Below, piece by piece: positions 1 through 8,546 of a stretch of 64,000 nt of DNA. Position 1 is the first letter of the stretch. Each line of letters starts with the position of its first letter. The translations under genes were made by a program, and so were the position numbers. The stretch lies in NCBI RefSeq assembly GCF_900187385.1, contig NZ_FYEY01000001.1, positions 2,914,001 to 2,978,000 of the forward strand. The letters run 5' to 3'. The notes below the pieces were generated by a model, which made no database searches, was not told where the DNA came from, and worked only from the letters and a program-made list of their open reading frames with translations. The stretch is from Streptomyces sp. 2114.4. Its GTDB lineage: Bacteria; Actinomycetota; Actinomycetes; Streptomycetales; Streptomycetaceae.

Positions 1-500
1 CCCCAGCCCGCGTACCCGGCGAAGATCCGCAGGCTGCCGAGGACCGCCGCGAGGAGTTCGGGAGGGGCCTCCAGATCGACCAGTCCGATCGCGCCGTGCA
101 CCCTGCGCCAGCCCAGCGGCTCGTCACCCGACCGCACGCCCGTCCGGTCCGCGGCCGGCACCCCGGCCGTCTCCGCGCCGTCGCCGCCCGCCCGGGCGCC
201 GCTGTCCACCGACGGGATGCCGCCCTCACCGGACAGCCCGCCGGGCACCACGGCCACCCCGAGCGCCGAGTCCAGTGACACCGGACCGCCCTGGAAGACC
301 ACGCCCGGCTCACCGGCCAGCGCCGCCCAGGGCGCGAGGATGTCCGCGACACCGACCGGCGTGGGGCGGTTGAGGACCACGCCGAGGGAGCCCTCCTCGT
401 CGTGGTCGAGGAGGAGCACCACCGCGCGGTCGAAGTTCGGATCGGCGAGCGCGGGCGTCGCGACAAGAAGCCGCCCTGTGAGCGAGGACACCTCGGTCAT
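1..500 (-). CDS. YqgE/AlgH family (UPF0301) protein, 3' end cut by window edge
   Basis: Translation from the ATG at 500 on the minus strand begins MTEVSSLTGRLLVATPAL, followed by FDRAVVLLLDHDEEGSLGVVL. This is the typical opening of YqgE/AlgH proteins. Residues near the cut end (LRIFAGYAGWG) match the family's conserved RIFAGYAGW motif. About 166 codons are present and the C-terminal part lies outside the window. The biochemical role of the family is unsettled; some members affect alginate regulation in Pseudomonas. The middle (about residues 98-120) is an alanine/glycine-rich insertion that looks variable. It is divergent from murA, with about 295 bp between the two starts, so the promoters of both genes probably lie there. 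Family assignment is confident; no function is claimed. Confidence 0.88.
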   Translation of the reverse strand, partial: MTEVSSLTGRLLVATPALADPNFDRAVVLLLDHDEEGSLGVVLNRPTPVGVADILAPWAALAGEPGVVFQGGPVSLDSALGVAVVPGGLSGEGGIPSVDSGARAGGDGAETAGVPAADRTGVRSGDEPLGWRRVHGAIGLVDLEAPPELLAAVLGSLRIFAGYAGW

Positions 501-795
501 GGCCACATGATCCCGCACTTCTGCCCGGAGCGGGGAGTCAACGCCCGGACCCGGGCGAAAGCAGGGCAGGGCGTACGGCGGCAGCACCGGCGCACACCCC
601 CGGCACCGGATCGGCCATTCACGACATCCCTGGCAATTTCCGCAAAGGTCGATTACAGATCAAAGGCGGATCGTAGCGGAGCGTGTTGTGACAAAGCCAT
701 TACATGCTCAGAGACTGCACAGGCCTACGGACTCACCCCCGCCCGCCCTTACCATTTCAGCTTGGCCCCTGCCCGTCTCCAGGAACGCGAGATCC

Positions 796-2142
796 ATGAC
801 CGTCTCTACTGACGACGTACTGCTTGTCCACGGCGGCACCCCGCTCGAGGGCGAGATCCGGGTTCGCGGCGCGAAGAACCTTGTGCCCAAGGCCATGGTC
901 GCCGCCCTCCTCGGCAGCGGCCCCAGCCGGCTGCGCAACGTGCCCGATATTCGCGACGTACGTGTGGTGCGCGGACTGCTGCAGCTGCACGGCGTCACGG
1001 TCCGCCCCGGCGACGAGCCGGGCGAGCTGGTCCTCGATCCGTCCCACGTGGAGAGCGCCAACGTCGCGGACATCGATGCGCACGCGGGCTCCTCGCGCAT
1101 CCCGATCCTGTTCTGCGGCCCGCTGCTGCACCGTCTGGGCCATGCCTTCATCCCCGGCCTGGGCGGCTGCGACATCGGCGGCCGGCCGGTCGACTTCCAC
1201 TTCGACGTGCTGCGCCAGTTCGGCGCGACGATCGAGAAGCGCGCCGACGGGCAGTACCTGGAGGCCCCGCAGCGGCTGCGCGGCACCAAGATCCGGCTGC
1301 CGTACCCGTCGGTCGGCTCGACCGAGCAGGTGCTGCTGACGGCCGTCCTGGCCGAGGGCGTCACCGAGCTGTCGAACGCTGCCGTGGAACCGGAGATCGA
1401 GGACCTCATCTGCGTGCTGCAGAAGATGGGCGCGATCATCTCCATGGACACCGACCGGACGATCCGGATCACCGGTGTCGACAAGCTCGGCGGGTACACC
1501 CACCGCGCCCTCCCGGACCGCCTGGAGGCCGCCTCCTGGGCGTCCGCGGCGCTGGCCACCGAGGGCAACATCTACGTCCGCGGCGCGCAGCAGCGGTCGA
1601 TGATGACCTTCCTCAACACCTTCCGCAAGGTCGGCGGCGCCTTCGAGATCGAGGACGAGGGCATCCGCTTCTGGCACCCGGGCGGCCTGCTCAACGCCAT
1701 CGCCCTGGAGACCGACGTCCACCCCGGTTTCCAGACCGACTGGCAGCAGCCGCTGGTCGTCGCGCTGACCCAGGCGTCGGGCCTGTCGATCGTGCACGAG
1801 ACGGTCTACGAGTCCCGGCTCGGCTTCACCTCCGCGCTCAACCAGATGGGCGCGCACATCCAGCTCTACCGGGAGTGCCTGGGCGGCAGCGCCTGCCGCT
1901 TCGGGCAGCGCAACTTCCTGCACTCCGCCGTCGTCTCCGGACCGACCAAGCTGCAGGGCTCCGACCTGGTCATCCCCGACCTGCGCGGGGGCTTCTCGTA
2001 CCTGATCGCGGCGCTGGCGGCGCAGGGCACCTCCCGGGTGCACGGCATCGACCTGATCAACCGCGGCTACGAGAACTTCATGGAGAAGCTCGTGGAGCTG
2101 GGTGCCGACGTCGAACTGCCGAACGGCGCGCTGCCCAACTGA
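796..2142 (+). CDS. murA: UDP-N-acetylglucosamine 1-carboxyvinyltransferase
   Basis: A 448-residue MurA, the cytoplasmic enzyme that transfers enolpyruvyl from PEP to UDP-GlcNAc, the first committed step of peptidoglycan synthesis. Visible family marks are the Lys-Asn pair in RVRGAKNLVPKAM near residue 20, the GGCDIGGRPVDFHF loop that carries the catalytic Cys, and the TDWQQPLVVALTQ segment. The start at 796 (MTVSTDDVLLVHGG) is chosen because it gives the family's normal N-terminus. The frame stays open upstream, but that stretch is not MurA-like. A bacterial fosfomycin target of this type carries Cys in the loop, as here. It is convergent with the ABC ATPase gene, with three hairpins between them. 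Confidence 0.96.
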   Translation: MTVSTDDVLLVHGGTPLEGEIRVRGAKNLVPKAMVAALLGSGPSRLRNVPDIRDVRVVRGLLQLHGVTVRPGDEPGELVLDPSHVESANVADIDAHAGSSRIPILFCGPLLHRLGHAFIPGLGGCDIGGRPVDFHFDVLRQFGATIEKRADGQYLEAPQRLRGTKIRLPYPSVGSTEQVLLTAVLAEGVTELSNAAVEPEIEDLICVLQKMGAIISMDTDRTIRITGVDKLGGYTHRALPDRLEAASWASAALATEGNIYVRGAQQRSMMTFLNTFRKVGGAFEIEDEGIRFWHPGGLLNAIALETDVHPGFQTDWQQPLVVALTQASGLSIVHETVYESRLGFTSALNQMGAHIQLYRECLGGSACRFGQRNFLHSAVVSGPTKLQGSDLVIPDLRGGFSYLIAALAAQGTSRVHGIDLINRGYENFMEKLVELGADVELPNGALPN

Positions 2143-2163
2143 GCGGACGGCGCAACCGAGCGG

Positions 2164-2195
2164 AGCGCGCACTGCCCGGCCGGGCGGTGCGCGCT
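2164..2195 (+). terminator. murA terminator hairpin 1
   Basis: A 16-base arm (2164-2179) pairs with 2180-2195 with one mismatch and no spacer, starting 22 bp after the murA stop. There is no U-run, which is common for Streptomyces terminators. Confidence 0.65.
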
Positions 2196-2205
2196 GCCGT
2201 TGGGC

Positions 2206-2240
2206 GCCGGGGGGAGCAGTTGTGCACCGCTCCCCCCGGC
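2206..2240. terminator. Second hairpin of the murA/ABC convergent junction
   Basis: Perfect 12-base arms (2206-2217 and 2229-2240) with an 11-base loop. It probably works in both directions between the convergent genes. Confidence 0.65.
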
Positions 2241-2251
2241 CCCCGCAGGAG

Positions 2252-2286
2252 CTGAGCGGGACTCCCCCCGGTGAAGCCCCGCTCAG
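2252..2286 (-). terminator. Third hairpin, overlapping the ABC ATPase stop codon
   Basis: Perfect 9-base arms CTGAGCGGG (2252-2260) and CCCGCTCAG (2278-2286). The right arm includes the stop codon of the leftward ABC ATPase gene (ends 2283), so the hairpin could end that transcript. Confidence 0.5.
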
Positions 2287-3338
2287 CAGTCCGTCACCAG
2301 CACCGGCTTCTCGTGCGGTGTGACCGTGCACCGTGCGCCCGGTGTCAGCTCGCCGGCCTCCCGGCTGGGCACGTCGGCCTTGAGCCGGACGCCGGTCTCG
2401 GTGGTCAGATGCAGCCGCGTGGTGGCACCCAGGAAGGTCGCCACCCGTACGGTCGCGGACATCCCCTCCGCGCCCGCGTCCGTACGGACGGCGAGACCTT
2501 CCGGCCGCAGCAGTACCTCGACCGCACGGCCCGCTCCGCCGCCCGGTGCCGCCCCGTGGACGGGCAGGCGGCAGCCGAACAGCTCCACCACCCCGCCGTC
2601 CCTGACGGTGCCGGGCAGGCGGTTCATGGTGCCGACGAACTCCGCGACGAACGGGGTCGCCGGGCGTTCGTACAACTCGGCGGGTGCGGCGCACTGCTCG
2701 AGCCGCCCGCCCTGCATCACGGCGACGCGGTCGGCCACCGACAGCGCCTCCTCCTGGTCGTGGGTGACGAAGACCGTGGTGATGCCGAGTTCGAGCTGGA
2801 TCCGGCGGATCTCCTCGCGCAGGCTGAGCCGCACCTTGGCGTCGAGCGCCGACAGCGGCTCGTCCAGGAGCAGCACGCGCGGGCGGACGGCGAGCGCGCG
2901 GGCCAGCGCGACGCGCTGCTGCTGGCCGCCGGAGAGCTGGTGCGGATAGTGGTCCTGGCGGCCGGGCAGGCCGACCAGCTCCAGCAACTGAGCCGCGCGG
3001 GCGGCGCGTTCGGCGGCGGCGGACCCCCGCACCCGCAGGCCGTAGCCGATGTTCTGGGCGGCCGTCATGTGGGGGAAGAGGCTGTAGGACTGGAAGACCA
3101 TGCCGATGCCGCGGCGGTGCGCGGGGACGTGCGTGACGTCCTGGCCGTCCATGGTGAGCTCGCCGCCGTCGGCGGTCTCGAAGCCCGCGATGATGCGCAG
3201 TGCGGTGGTCTTGCCGCAGCCGGACGGGCCGAGCAGCGCGACCATCTCGCCGGACGCGATCTCCAGGTCGAGGCCGTCCAGCGCGGTGGTCGCGCCGAAG
3301 CTCCGGCGTAGCCCCTTGAGGTGTACGGGTACGGTCAT
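2283..3338 (-). CDS. ABC importer ATPase (PotA/FbpC type)
   Basis: A 351-residue ATP-binding subunit. It has Walker A GPSGCGKTT near residue 38, the Q-loop in GMVFQSYSLFPHM, the signature LSGGQQQRVALARAL, Walker B VLLLDEPLSALD and the switch His in FVTHDQEEAL. A C-terminal TOBE-like regulatory domain follows from about residue 240, so the length is normal for the polyamine/iron/2-aminoethylphosphonate group of importers. Its ATG overlaps the stop of the preceding permease gene as ATGA (3335-3338), which indicates translational coupling. It is the last gene of the leftward operon. The substrate is inferred only from the partner genes. Confidence 0.92.
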   Translation of the reverse strand: MTVPVHLKGLRRSFGATTALDGLDLEIASGEMVALLGPSGCGKTTALRIIAGFETADGGELTMDGQDVTHVPAHRRGIGMVFQSYSLFPHMTAAQNIGYGLRVRGSAAAERAARAAQLLELVGLPGRQDHYPHQLSGGQQQRVALARALAVRPRVLLLDEPLSALDAKVRLSLREEIRRIQLELGITTVFVTHDQEEALSVADRVAVMQGGRLEQCAAPAELYERPATPFVAEFVGTMNRLPGTVRDGGVVELFGCRLPVHGAAPGGGAGRAVEVLLRPEGLAVRTDAGAEGMSATVRVATFLGATTRLHLTTETGVRLKADVPSREAGELTPGARCTVTPHEKPVLVTDC

Positions 3339-4234
3339 GACGTCGTCCTTTGCCGGCGGGTTCGGCGGGTCCGGCCGCCCGCCAAGAGGGTGAGCAGAAG
3401 CAGCAGGCCCCAGGTCAGGAAGAGGCTCAGCATGGCGGCGGCACCGGCGAGTTCGGCCTCCTCGCCTCCGACCTCCACCATCCACACGGCGAACGGCCGG
3501 TAGCCGAGCACGGAGGCGACGGTGTACTCACCGAGCACCATGGCCAGGCTGAGCACCGCGCCGCTGACGACGGCGGGCCGCAGGTTGGGCACGACCACCC
3601 GCCCGAGCGTGGTCAGCCGTCCGGCACCCAGGCTGCGGGAGGCCTCGACCAGCGTCTTGAGGTCGACGGCGCGCAGTCCGGCATCCAGCGAGCGGTAGAG
3701 GAACGGCAGCGACATGACGGTGTAGAGCAGGACGAGGACGAGCGGGAAGTTCTCGTTCTGGATGACCATCAGGGTCTGGTAGAAGGGCGTCCGCGCCAGG
3801 TCCGGCGCCCACGACAGCACCGTGTTGACCCCGGCGACCAGCGCGATCGGCGGGACGACCAGCGGCGTCATGCACAGGATCTCGACGAGCGGGCGCAGCC
3901 GGGGCAGCCGCAGCTGGACGACGACCATGGCAGGGACGACCAGCGCCAGGCCCAGCGCGACGGTGGCCAGCCCCAGTTCGACGGAGAGCAGCAGGCTGCC
4001 CAGCATGTCGGCGGAGAGCAGATGGCCGGTGTAGACGTCGAGGGAGAAGCCCTTGACGGGGTCGTCGACGGTGAACCAGAGGGAGGCGGCGACGGGGAGG
4101 GCGAAGTAGAGCAACGCCGGGAGGAGGACGGCGAGGCGTCCGTAGGGGCGGCGGCCGCGGGCGGGGGGTGCGGGGCGCGGCTCGGGGGCGCGGTCCGAAG
4201 GCGGCGCCGCGGGCGGCTGCGCGGCGGTGGTCAT
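3335..4234 (-). CDS. ABC importer permease (second permease of operon)
   Basis: A 299-residue inner-membrane permease of the BPD_transp_1 family. About six hydrophobic segments are visible, including LAVLLPALLYFALPVAASLW near residue 40. The EAA-type coupling loop is visible as VEASRSLGAGRLTTLGRVVV. The ATG at 4234 overlaps the upstream permease stop (ATGA, 4231-4234), which decides the start. An in-frame ATG at 4243 would add three residues. The end overlaps the ATPase start in the same way, so three proteins are probably made in fixed ratio from one mRNA. Confidence 0.9.
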   Translation of the reverse strand: MTTAAQPPAAPPSDRAPEPRPAPPARGRRPYGRLAVLLPALLYFALPVAASLWFTVDDPVKGFSLDVYTGHLLSADMLGSLLLSVELGLATVALGLALVVPAMVVVQLRLPRLRPLVEILCMTPLVVPPIALVAGVNTVLSWAPDLARTPFYQTLMVIQNENFPLVLVLLYTVMSLPFLYRSLDAGLRAVDLKTLVEASRSLGAGRLTTLGRVVVPNLRPAVVSGAVLSLAMVLGEYTVASVLGYRPFAVWMVEVGGEEAELAGAAAMLSLFLTWGLLLLLTLLAGGRTRRTRRQRTTS

Positions 4235-5124
4235 CCCAGCCATCGGGCGCTCCTGCGCTGCAGCGGTATCTGCACGGCCATCACCAGCAGCGCGATGACG
4301 ACCATGTTGAGGCTCATGGCGAGGGCCAGGTTCTCCTGGCCGACCAGGACGTTTCCGGCCAGTGCGTTGGAGATCTGCACCGTGATCAGCGGAACCGAGC
4401 TGCCGACCATGACGGCGGCGGTGGCGTGCGAGGCGAAGGCGGTGCCGAAGAGCAGCACCGCGCCGCCGAGCAGCGAGGGCAGCAGGACGGGGAGGCCGAT
4501 GTGCCGCCAGAACTGGCCGCGGGTGGCGCCGCAGGAGGCGGCGGCTTCCCGCCACTGGGTGCGCAGCCCGTCGAGCGCGGGCAGCACGGTCACCACCATC
4601 AGCGGGATCATGAAGTACAGGTAGGCCAGGACCAGTCCGGCGGTGGTGTAGAGACTGAACCCGGTGTCGCCGAGGGAGAGCAGCCGGGTGAGGGTGCCGG
4701 TGGTGCCGAGGGTCGCGACGAAGGCGAATGCGAGCGGGGCGCCGGAGAAGTTGGCGAGCACCCCGCAGGCGGCGACCACGGCGCGGCGCAGGGCGGGGCG
4801 CCGGGAGGCGACGACGGCCTGCGCGATGAGGGTGCCGCAGAGCGTCGCCAGCAGGGCGCAGAGCAGGGAGAGCTGGACGCTGCCGCCGAGGCCGGTGGCA
4901 TAGCTGCCCTTCAGCGACTGACGGACGTTGTCGAGGGTGGCGTGGGTGTGGCCGGTGGCCGGGTCGGTGGCGGTGAAGGCCCCGTACACCAGGGCGCCGG
5001 CCGGCAGGCCGAAGCAGAGCCCGAGGAAGACGAAGAAGGGCAGGACGGCCGGCCAGTGGAGGCGGCGGGTGCTGCGGCGGGGACGGCCGGGCGGGCCGGC
5101 GTCCGTCGCGGGTCGGTCACTCAT
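4231..5124 (-). CDS. ABC importer permease (first permease of operon)
   Basis: A 297-residue permease with a positively charged N-terminus (RPRRSTRR) and about six membrane segments, starting with WPAVLPFFVFLGLCFGLPAG. The coupling loop REAAASCGATRGQFWRHIGL lies near residue 195. It resembles PhnU/PotB-like permeases that work with periplasmic-type binding proteins of the spermidine/iron/2-aminoethylphosphonate group. It lies 43 bp downstream of the binding-protein gene and overlaps the next permease by 4 bp. Confidence 0.9.
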   Translation of the reverse strand: MSDRPATDAGPPGRPRRSTRRLHWPAVLPFFVFLGLCFGLPAGALVYGAFTATDPATGHTHATLDNVRQSLKGSYATGLGGSVQLSLLCALLATLCGTLIAQAVVASRRPALRRAVVAACGVLANFSGAPLAFAFVATLGTTGTLTRLLSLGDTGFSLYTTAGLVLAYLYFMIPLMVVTVLPALDGLRTQWREAAASCGATRGQFWRHIGLPVLLPSLLGGAVLLFGTAFASHATAAVMVGSSVPLITVQISNALAGNVLVGQENLALAMSLNMVVIALLVMAVQIPLQRRSARWLG

Positions 5125-5167
5125 ACGCGGGAGATCTCCAAGGAGGCGGGGAGGGGGTGAGCGGGGG

Positions 5168-6316
5168 TCAGCCGACGGCCTTGCCCCAGCCCTCGTTGAT
5201 GGCCGCCTTGGCGGCGTCCTCCTGTTCCGGTGTGGGGAACTTCGGGGTGCCGTGGACCTCGGGGAGGCGTGCTGCGGCCTTCTTGTCGGCGGTGCCGTCC
5301 TTCTCCATCCGGTCGAGGAGGGCGGGACGGGAGTAGCCCCGCAGCCAGATGTTCTGGCCCTGGGGGCTGTAGAGGAATTCGAGCCACAGCCGGGCGGCGG
5401 CGGGGTGCGGGGCGTAGGCGTTGACGCCCTGGTTGTAGTACTGGGAGTACGGGCCGTCGGACGGCACGGTGACCCGCCAGTCGACGCCCTTGGCCAGGAG
5501 TTCCTTGCGGTAGCCGAGGTTGAGGTAGTCCCAGTCGAGGGAGATCGGCGTCTCGCCCTTGCGGATGGTGGCCGGTGAGGACTCGACGGGCACGAAGTTG
5601 CCGCGCTGCTTGAGCTTCTTGAAGAAGGCCAGGCCGGGCCGGACGTCGTCGAACGAGCCGCCGCCCGCGAGCGCGGCGGCGAAGACCGCGGAGAACGCCG
5701 AGGACGACTGCGCCGGGTTGCCGTTGAGCGCGATCTTGTTCCGGTACCGCGGCTGCAGCAGCTCGGCGAAGGTCCTGGGGCACTTCGTGACGGCCTTGGC
5801 GTCGCAGCCGATGGAGATGTAGCCGCCGTAGTTGTTGAGGTACGAGCCGTCGGCCTGTTTCTGCGCGCGGGGGATGTCCCGCCAGCCGGTCACCTTGTAG
5901 GGCGCGAGCAGCCGCTTGCCCTGGGCGTTGCGCATGAAGGCGGTGCCCAGGTCGAGGGCGTCGACGGCGCGGTCCTGGCCCCGGCGCTTGTCGGCGGCGC
6001 CGAGCGCGAGCTGGCTGGTGCCGCCGGGGTTCTCGTTGTTGACCTCGATGCCGTACTTCCGCTCGAAGGTCTTGATCATCTCGCCGTAGTTCGCCCAATC
6101 GGGGGCCAGCGCATAGACGTTGAGCCGGCCCTCCTTCCTGGCGGCCTTGACGAGGGCGTCCATGCCGCCGAGGTCCGCGGCCGAACGGGCGGTGGCCGCC
6201 TTGCTGGTGACGGCGGCCGGGGCGTAGCCGCAGCCGCCGGTGGCCGTGGCGGTCACGAGGACCGCGACGCCGCCGGCGAACGCCCGGCGCAGACCCGCCG
6301 GTCGGGGTGGCTTCAC
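5168..6316 (-). CDS. ABC importer substrate-binding lipoprotein
   Basis: A 382-residue exported lipoprotein. The signal peptide begins MKPPRPAGLRRAF and ends at a lipobox with Cys29 (ATGGC). The mature part looks like a type 2 periplasmic binding protein of the PotD/FbpA/PhnS kind (DALVKAARKEGRLNVYA, then NNYGGYISIGCD and TPISLDWDYLNLGY). It is the first gene of a four-gene leftward operon with two permeases and an ATPase. Next door, divergently, are a UTRA-type GntR regulator and a HAD hydrolase. That setting would fit 2-aminoethylphosphonate or another small phosphorylated ligand, but no residue here proves the ligand; a polyamine or ferric substrate cannot be excluded. Confidence 0.88.
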   Translation of the reverse strand: MKPPRPAGLRRAFAGGVAVLVTATATGGCGYAPAAVTSKAATARSAADLGGMDALVKAARKEGRLNVYALAPDWANYGEMIKTFERKYGIEVNNENPGGTSQLALGAADKRRGQDRAVDALDLGTAFMRNAQGKRLLAPYKVTGWRDIPRAQKQADGSYLNNYGGYISIGCDAKAVTKCPRTFAELLQPRYRNKIALNGNPAQSSSAFSAVFAAALAGGGSFDDVRPGLAFFKKLKQRGNFVPVESSPATIRKGETPISLDWDYLNLGYRKELLAKGVDWRVTVPSDGPYSQYYNQGVNAYAPHPAAARLWLEFLYSPQGQNIWLRGYSRPALLDRMEKDGTADKKAAARLPEVHGTPKFPTPEQEDAAKAAINEGWGKAVG

Positions 6317-6454
6317 TGGTTACTCCTGGATCTTTGGCCCTCCACCTGTATGGACAAGCCGCCGTCAGTAAGCCCCGTCAAAATAACCGGAAGATGAACC
6401 CCAGACCAACCCCTGAAGCAGAAAAACCGCAGGTCATAAGCGTTATAGTGGAAA

Positions 6455-6485
6455 AGGTTTAGAGCTTGACGCAGTGGTTAGACGC
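6455..6485. promoter_or_regulatory. Candidate GntR operator pair in the divergent promoter region
   Basis: Two related motifs, AGGTTTAGAGC (6455-6465) and GTGGTTAGACGC (6474-6485), lie 18-19 bp apart in an AT-richer stretch, just after a TATAGT hexamer (6444-6449). HutC-type GntR proteins often bind TGGT-TAGACC-like sites. Low confidence; neither half is a perfect palindrome. Confidence 0.3.
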
Positions 6486-6605
6486 ATCCCCCGCGGCTAC
6501 GCGGACACGTACATCTGCGCACAGCTGACCCGATCGTTCCGACCCTGTCCGCAGGGCCGGAGCCGTCCTGCCAGCCACCTCACCACCAGGCCGCGAGGAG
6601 TCCTG

Positions 6606-7346
6606 TTGACCCGACGCCATCAGCAGATCGCCGAGGCGCTGCGCCGGGCGATCACCGACGGACAGCTCCCCGTCGGCAGCGCACTGCCCTCGGAGACCGA
6701 ACTCGCCGCCACCCACGGCGTCTCGCGCGGCACGGTCCGCCAGGCGCTCGCCGCGCTGCTCTCCGAAGGCATGATCGGCTCCCGCCAGGGCGCCCGGCAC
6801 CTCGTCCTGAGCACCGCGCCCAGCCAGAGCTTCACCGAGCTGCGCAGCTTCGCCCAGTGGGCACGCGCGGGCGGCCACACCCCCGGCGGCCGGGTACGCG
6901 AGAGCGCCCGCGGCACGGCCACCGCCCAGGAGGCCGCGCTGCTGCAACTGGCCCCCGGCGACGAGGTGCTGCGGGTGCTGCGGCTGCGGACCCTGGACGG
7001 CGAGGCGGTGTTGCTGGAGCGCACGGTCTACGCGGGCTGGATCGCCGGTGCGGTCGAGGGGCTGCCCGCCGACTGCGAATCGGTCACCCAGGCGCTCCTG
7101 GACGCCGGCGGGCTGGTGTTCGCCCACGGGGAGCACCATCTGGACGCCCTGGCGGCCGGCACCGTGGACGCCCGGGAGCTGCGGGTGCGACGGGGCAGCC
7201 CGCTGCTGCGCGTCCGCCGCACCACGACCACCGCGGAGGGCCGCCCCGTGGAGACCTCCGACGACCGCTACCGCCCGGGCGCGGTGGTCTTCACCGTCCG
7301 CAACTCCACCCAGGCCAACCCGCTGGCCCGCACCCCGGCCGACTGA
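6606..7346 (+). CDS. GntR-family regulator with UTRA ligand domain
   Basis: A 246-residue HutC-subfamily repressor or activator. The N-terminal winged helix spans about residues 1-70 (SETELAATHGVSRGTVRQAL), and the UTRA effector-binding fold follows (LLERTVYAGWIAGAVEGL, then SPLLRVRRTTTT). A TTG at 6606 is chosen as start because GAGGAG sits 5 bases upstream. There is no in-frame ATG that keeps the HTH at the N-terminus, and a CTG at 6603 is a less likely alternative. It is divergent from the importer operon and followed by the HAD gene 103 bp on. It probably controls both in response to the imported compound (inference from position). Confidence 0.87.
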   Translation: MTRRHQQIAEALRRAITDGQLPVGSALPSETELAATHGVSRGTVRQALAALLSEGMIGSRQGARHLVLSTAPSQSFTELRSFAQWARAGGHTPGGRVRESARGTATAQEAALLQLAPGDEVLRVLRLRTLDGEAVLLERTVYAGWIAGAVEGLPADCESVTQALLDAGGLVFAHGEHHLDALAAGTVDARELRVRRGSPLLRVRRTTTTAEGRPVETSDDRYRPGAVVFTVRNSTQANPLARTPAD

Positions 7347-7449
7347 CACCGGGCACCGCCGCACGACGCCGGGCGCCACCGTGCCGCGCCGGCCGCCCGC
7401 CCCCACGCCTGCTTCCGCACGCCCTCTTTCCCGAACTGCGAGCCCGCCC

Positions 7450-8127
7450 ATGCCCGTGATCCCCCCGCCCGCCCCCACGCTCCCCGCGGCCCTGCTGTGC
7501 GACATGGACGGCACCCTCGTCGACACCGAGCACCAGTGGCTGGACGCGGTGGCCGGCTTCCTGCGGGAGCAGGGCCTCGCGGCCACCGACGAGGTGCTGG
7601 CGGACTTCGCCGGTGCCCCGGTGGACGACGCCGCCCACCGGCTGGTGCGCGGGTACGGGGTGCGCTGCGACGTCACCCGGACGGCCGCCCGGCTGGACCG
7701 GGACTTCACCGCCCGGGTCGCGGCCGGTGTCACCGTCCAGCCGGGTGCGCTGCGGCTGCTGGACCGGGCGCGGGCCCTGGGCGTCCCGGCCGCCCTGGTC
7801 ACCGCCTCCGAACGGCATGTCGCCGATCTGGTGCTGCGCACCCTCGGCGCGCACCGCTTCGCCCTGTCGGTCACCTCGGGCGAGGCGCCGCGCGGCAAGC
7901 CGCACCCGGACCCCTATCTCGCCGCCGCGGCCGGTCTCGGTGTCGACCCCGCCGACTGCCTGGCCGTCGAGGACACCCCCACGGGCGCCGCGGCGGCACT
8001 GGCGGCGGGCTGCCGGCTGCTGGCCGTACCGAGCGTGCCGGGCATCGCGGCGGGCCCCCGTACGGCCGTGGTGGCCTCTCTGGAGGACGTGGATCTGGCG
8101 GACTTCCCGTTCGCCCGTCCCGCCTGA
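7450..8127 (+). CDS. HAD-family hydrolase (beta-phosphoglucomutase/phosphatase-like)
   Basis: A 225-residue HAD subfamily I enzyme. Motif I is CDMDGTLVDTEHQW near residue 18, with nucleophile Asp and acid/base Asp. Motif II is VTASERHV, motif III Lys is in RGKPHPDPY, and motif IV is VEDTPTGAAAA. The cap is helical (type C1) between motifs I and II. Motif I is DMDGT, not the DxAGT of phosphonoacetaldehyde hydrolase, so a direct C-P bond cleaving role is unlikely. A sugar-phosphate phosphatase or mutase is more plausible. It follows the GntR gene in the same direction and may act on a product of the neighbouring importer's substrate. Confidence 0.88.
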   Translation: MPVIPPPAPTLPAALLCDMDGTLVDTEHQWLDAVAGFLREQGLAATDEVLADFAGAPVDDAAHRLVRGYGVRCDVTRTAARLDRDFTARVAAGVTVQPGALRLLDRARALGVPAALVTASERHVADLVLRTLGAHRFALSVTSGEAPRGKPHPDPYLAAAAGLGVDPADCLAVEDTPTGAAAALAAGCRLLAVPSVPGIAAGPRTAVVASLEDVDLADFPFARPA

Positions 8128-8210
8128 TCCCGGCGGCCACAGGCCGCCCCGGACGGGCGCAGCGCCGCTTTCCGGACCGCGATCACCCCCGGGCACACCC
8201 GGAACACACG

Positions 8211-8247
8211 AAAAGGCGGCCATCCCTGGGAGGGATGACCGCCTTTG
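8211..8247 (-). terminator. hupA terminator (bidirectional)
   Basis: The stem AAAGGCGG-C-CATCCC pairs with GGGATG-A-CCGCCTTT around a short loop. On the minus strand it is followed by TTTT. It lies 18 bp after the hupA stop and can also end the convergent HAD transcript. Confidence 0.8.
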
Positions 8248-8264
8248 TGCCGTACTAGGGGGTG

Positions 8265-8546
8265 TTACTTACCCTTGGCGGCTTCCTTGAGCTTGGAGCC
8301 CGCGGAGACCTTCACGCTGTAGCCGGCCGGAATCTGGATCGGGTCGCCGGTCTGCGGGTTGCGCGCGGTGCGAGCGGCACGGTGGGTGCGCTCGAAGGTC
8401 AGGAAGCCGGGGATGGTGACCTTCTCGTCGCCCTTGGCGACGACCTCGCCGGTCACCTCGGCGAGGGCGGCCAGAACGGCGTCGGCGTCCTTGCGGGTCA
8501 CCTCGGCGCGATCGGCCAGAGCGGCCACCAGCTCACTGCGGTTCAT
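8265..8546 (-). CDS. hupA: HU-type nucleoid protein
   Basis: A 93-residue HU: MNRSELVAALADRAEVTRK, then the conserved IPGFLTFERTHRAARTARNP DNA-binding arm (RNPQTGDPIQIPA). It lacks the long lysine/alanine tail of the sporulation paralogue HupS, so it is the vegetative HupA type. It bends and compacts DNA as a dimer. A GGGAG lies 7 bases upstream of the ATG. It lies downstream of the malic enzyme gene on the same strand, but a hairpin and about 300 bp separate them, so it is probably transcribed alone. Confidence 0.95.
   Translation of the reverse strand: MNRSELVAALADRAEVTRKDADAVLAALAEVTGEVVAKGDEKVTIPGFLTFERTHRAARTARNPQTGDPIQIPAGYSVKVSAGSKLKEAAKGK

Noticed and set aside
757..2694. Long open frame on the minus strand across murA
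   Set aside because: It is a shadow of the GC-rich murA gene. Its translation is Arg/Gly-rich with no known domain, while the plus strand encodes a full MurA.
7450..8127. Phosphonoacetaldehyde hydrolase
   Set aside because: Motif I is DMDGT rather than DxAGT, and the typical cap lysine is not recognisable.
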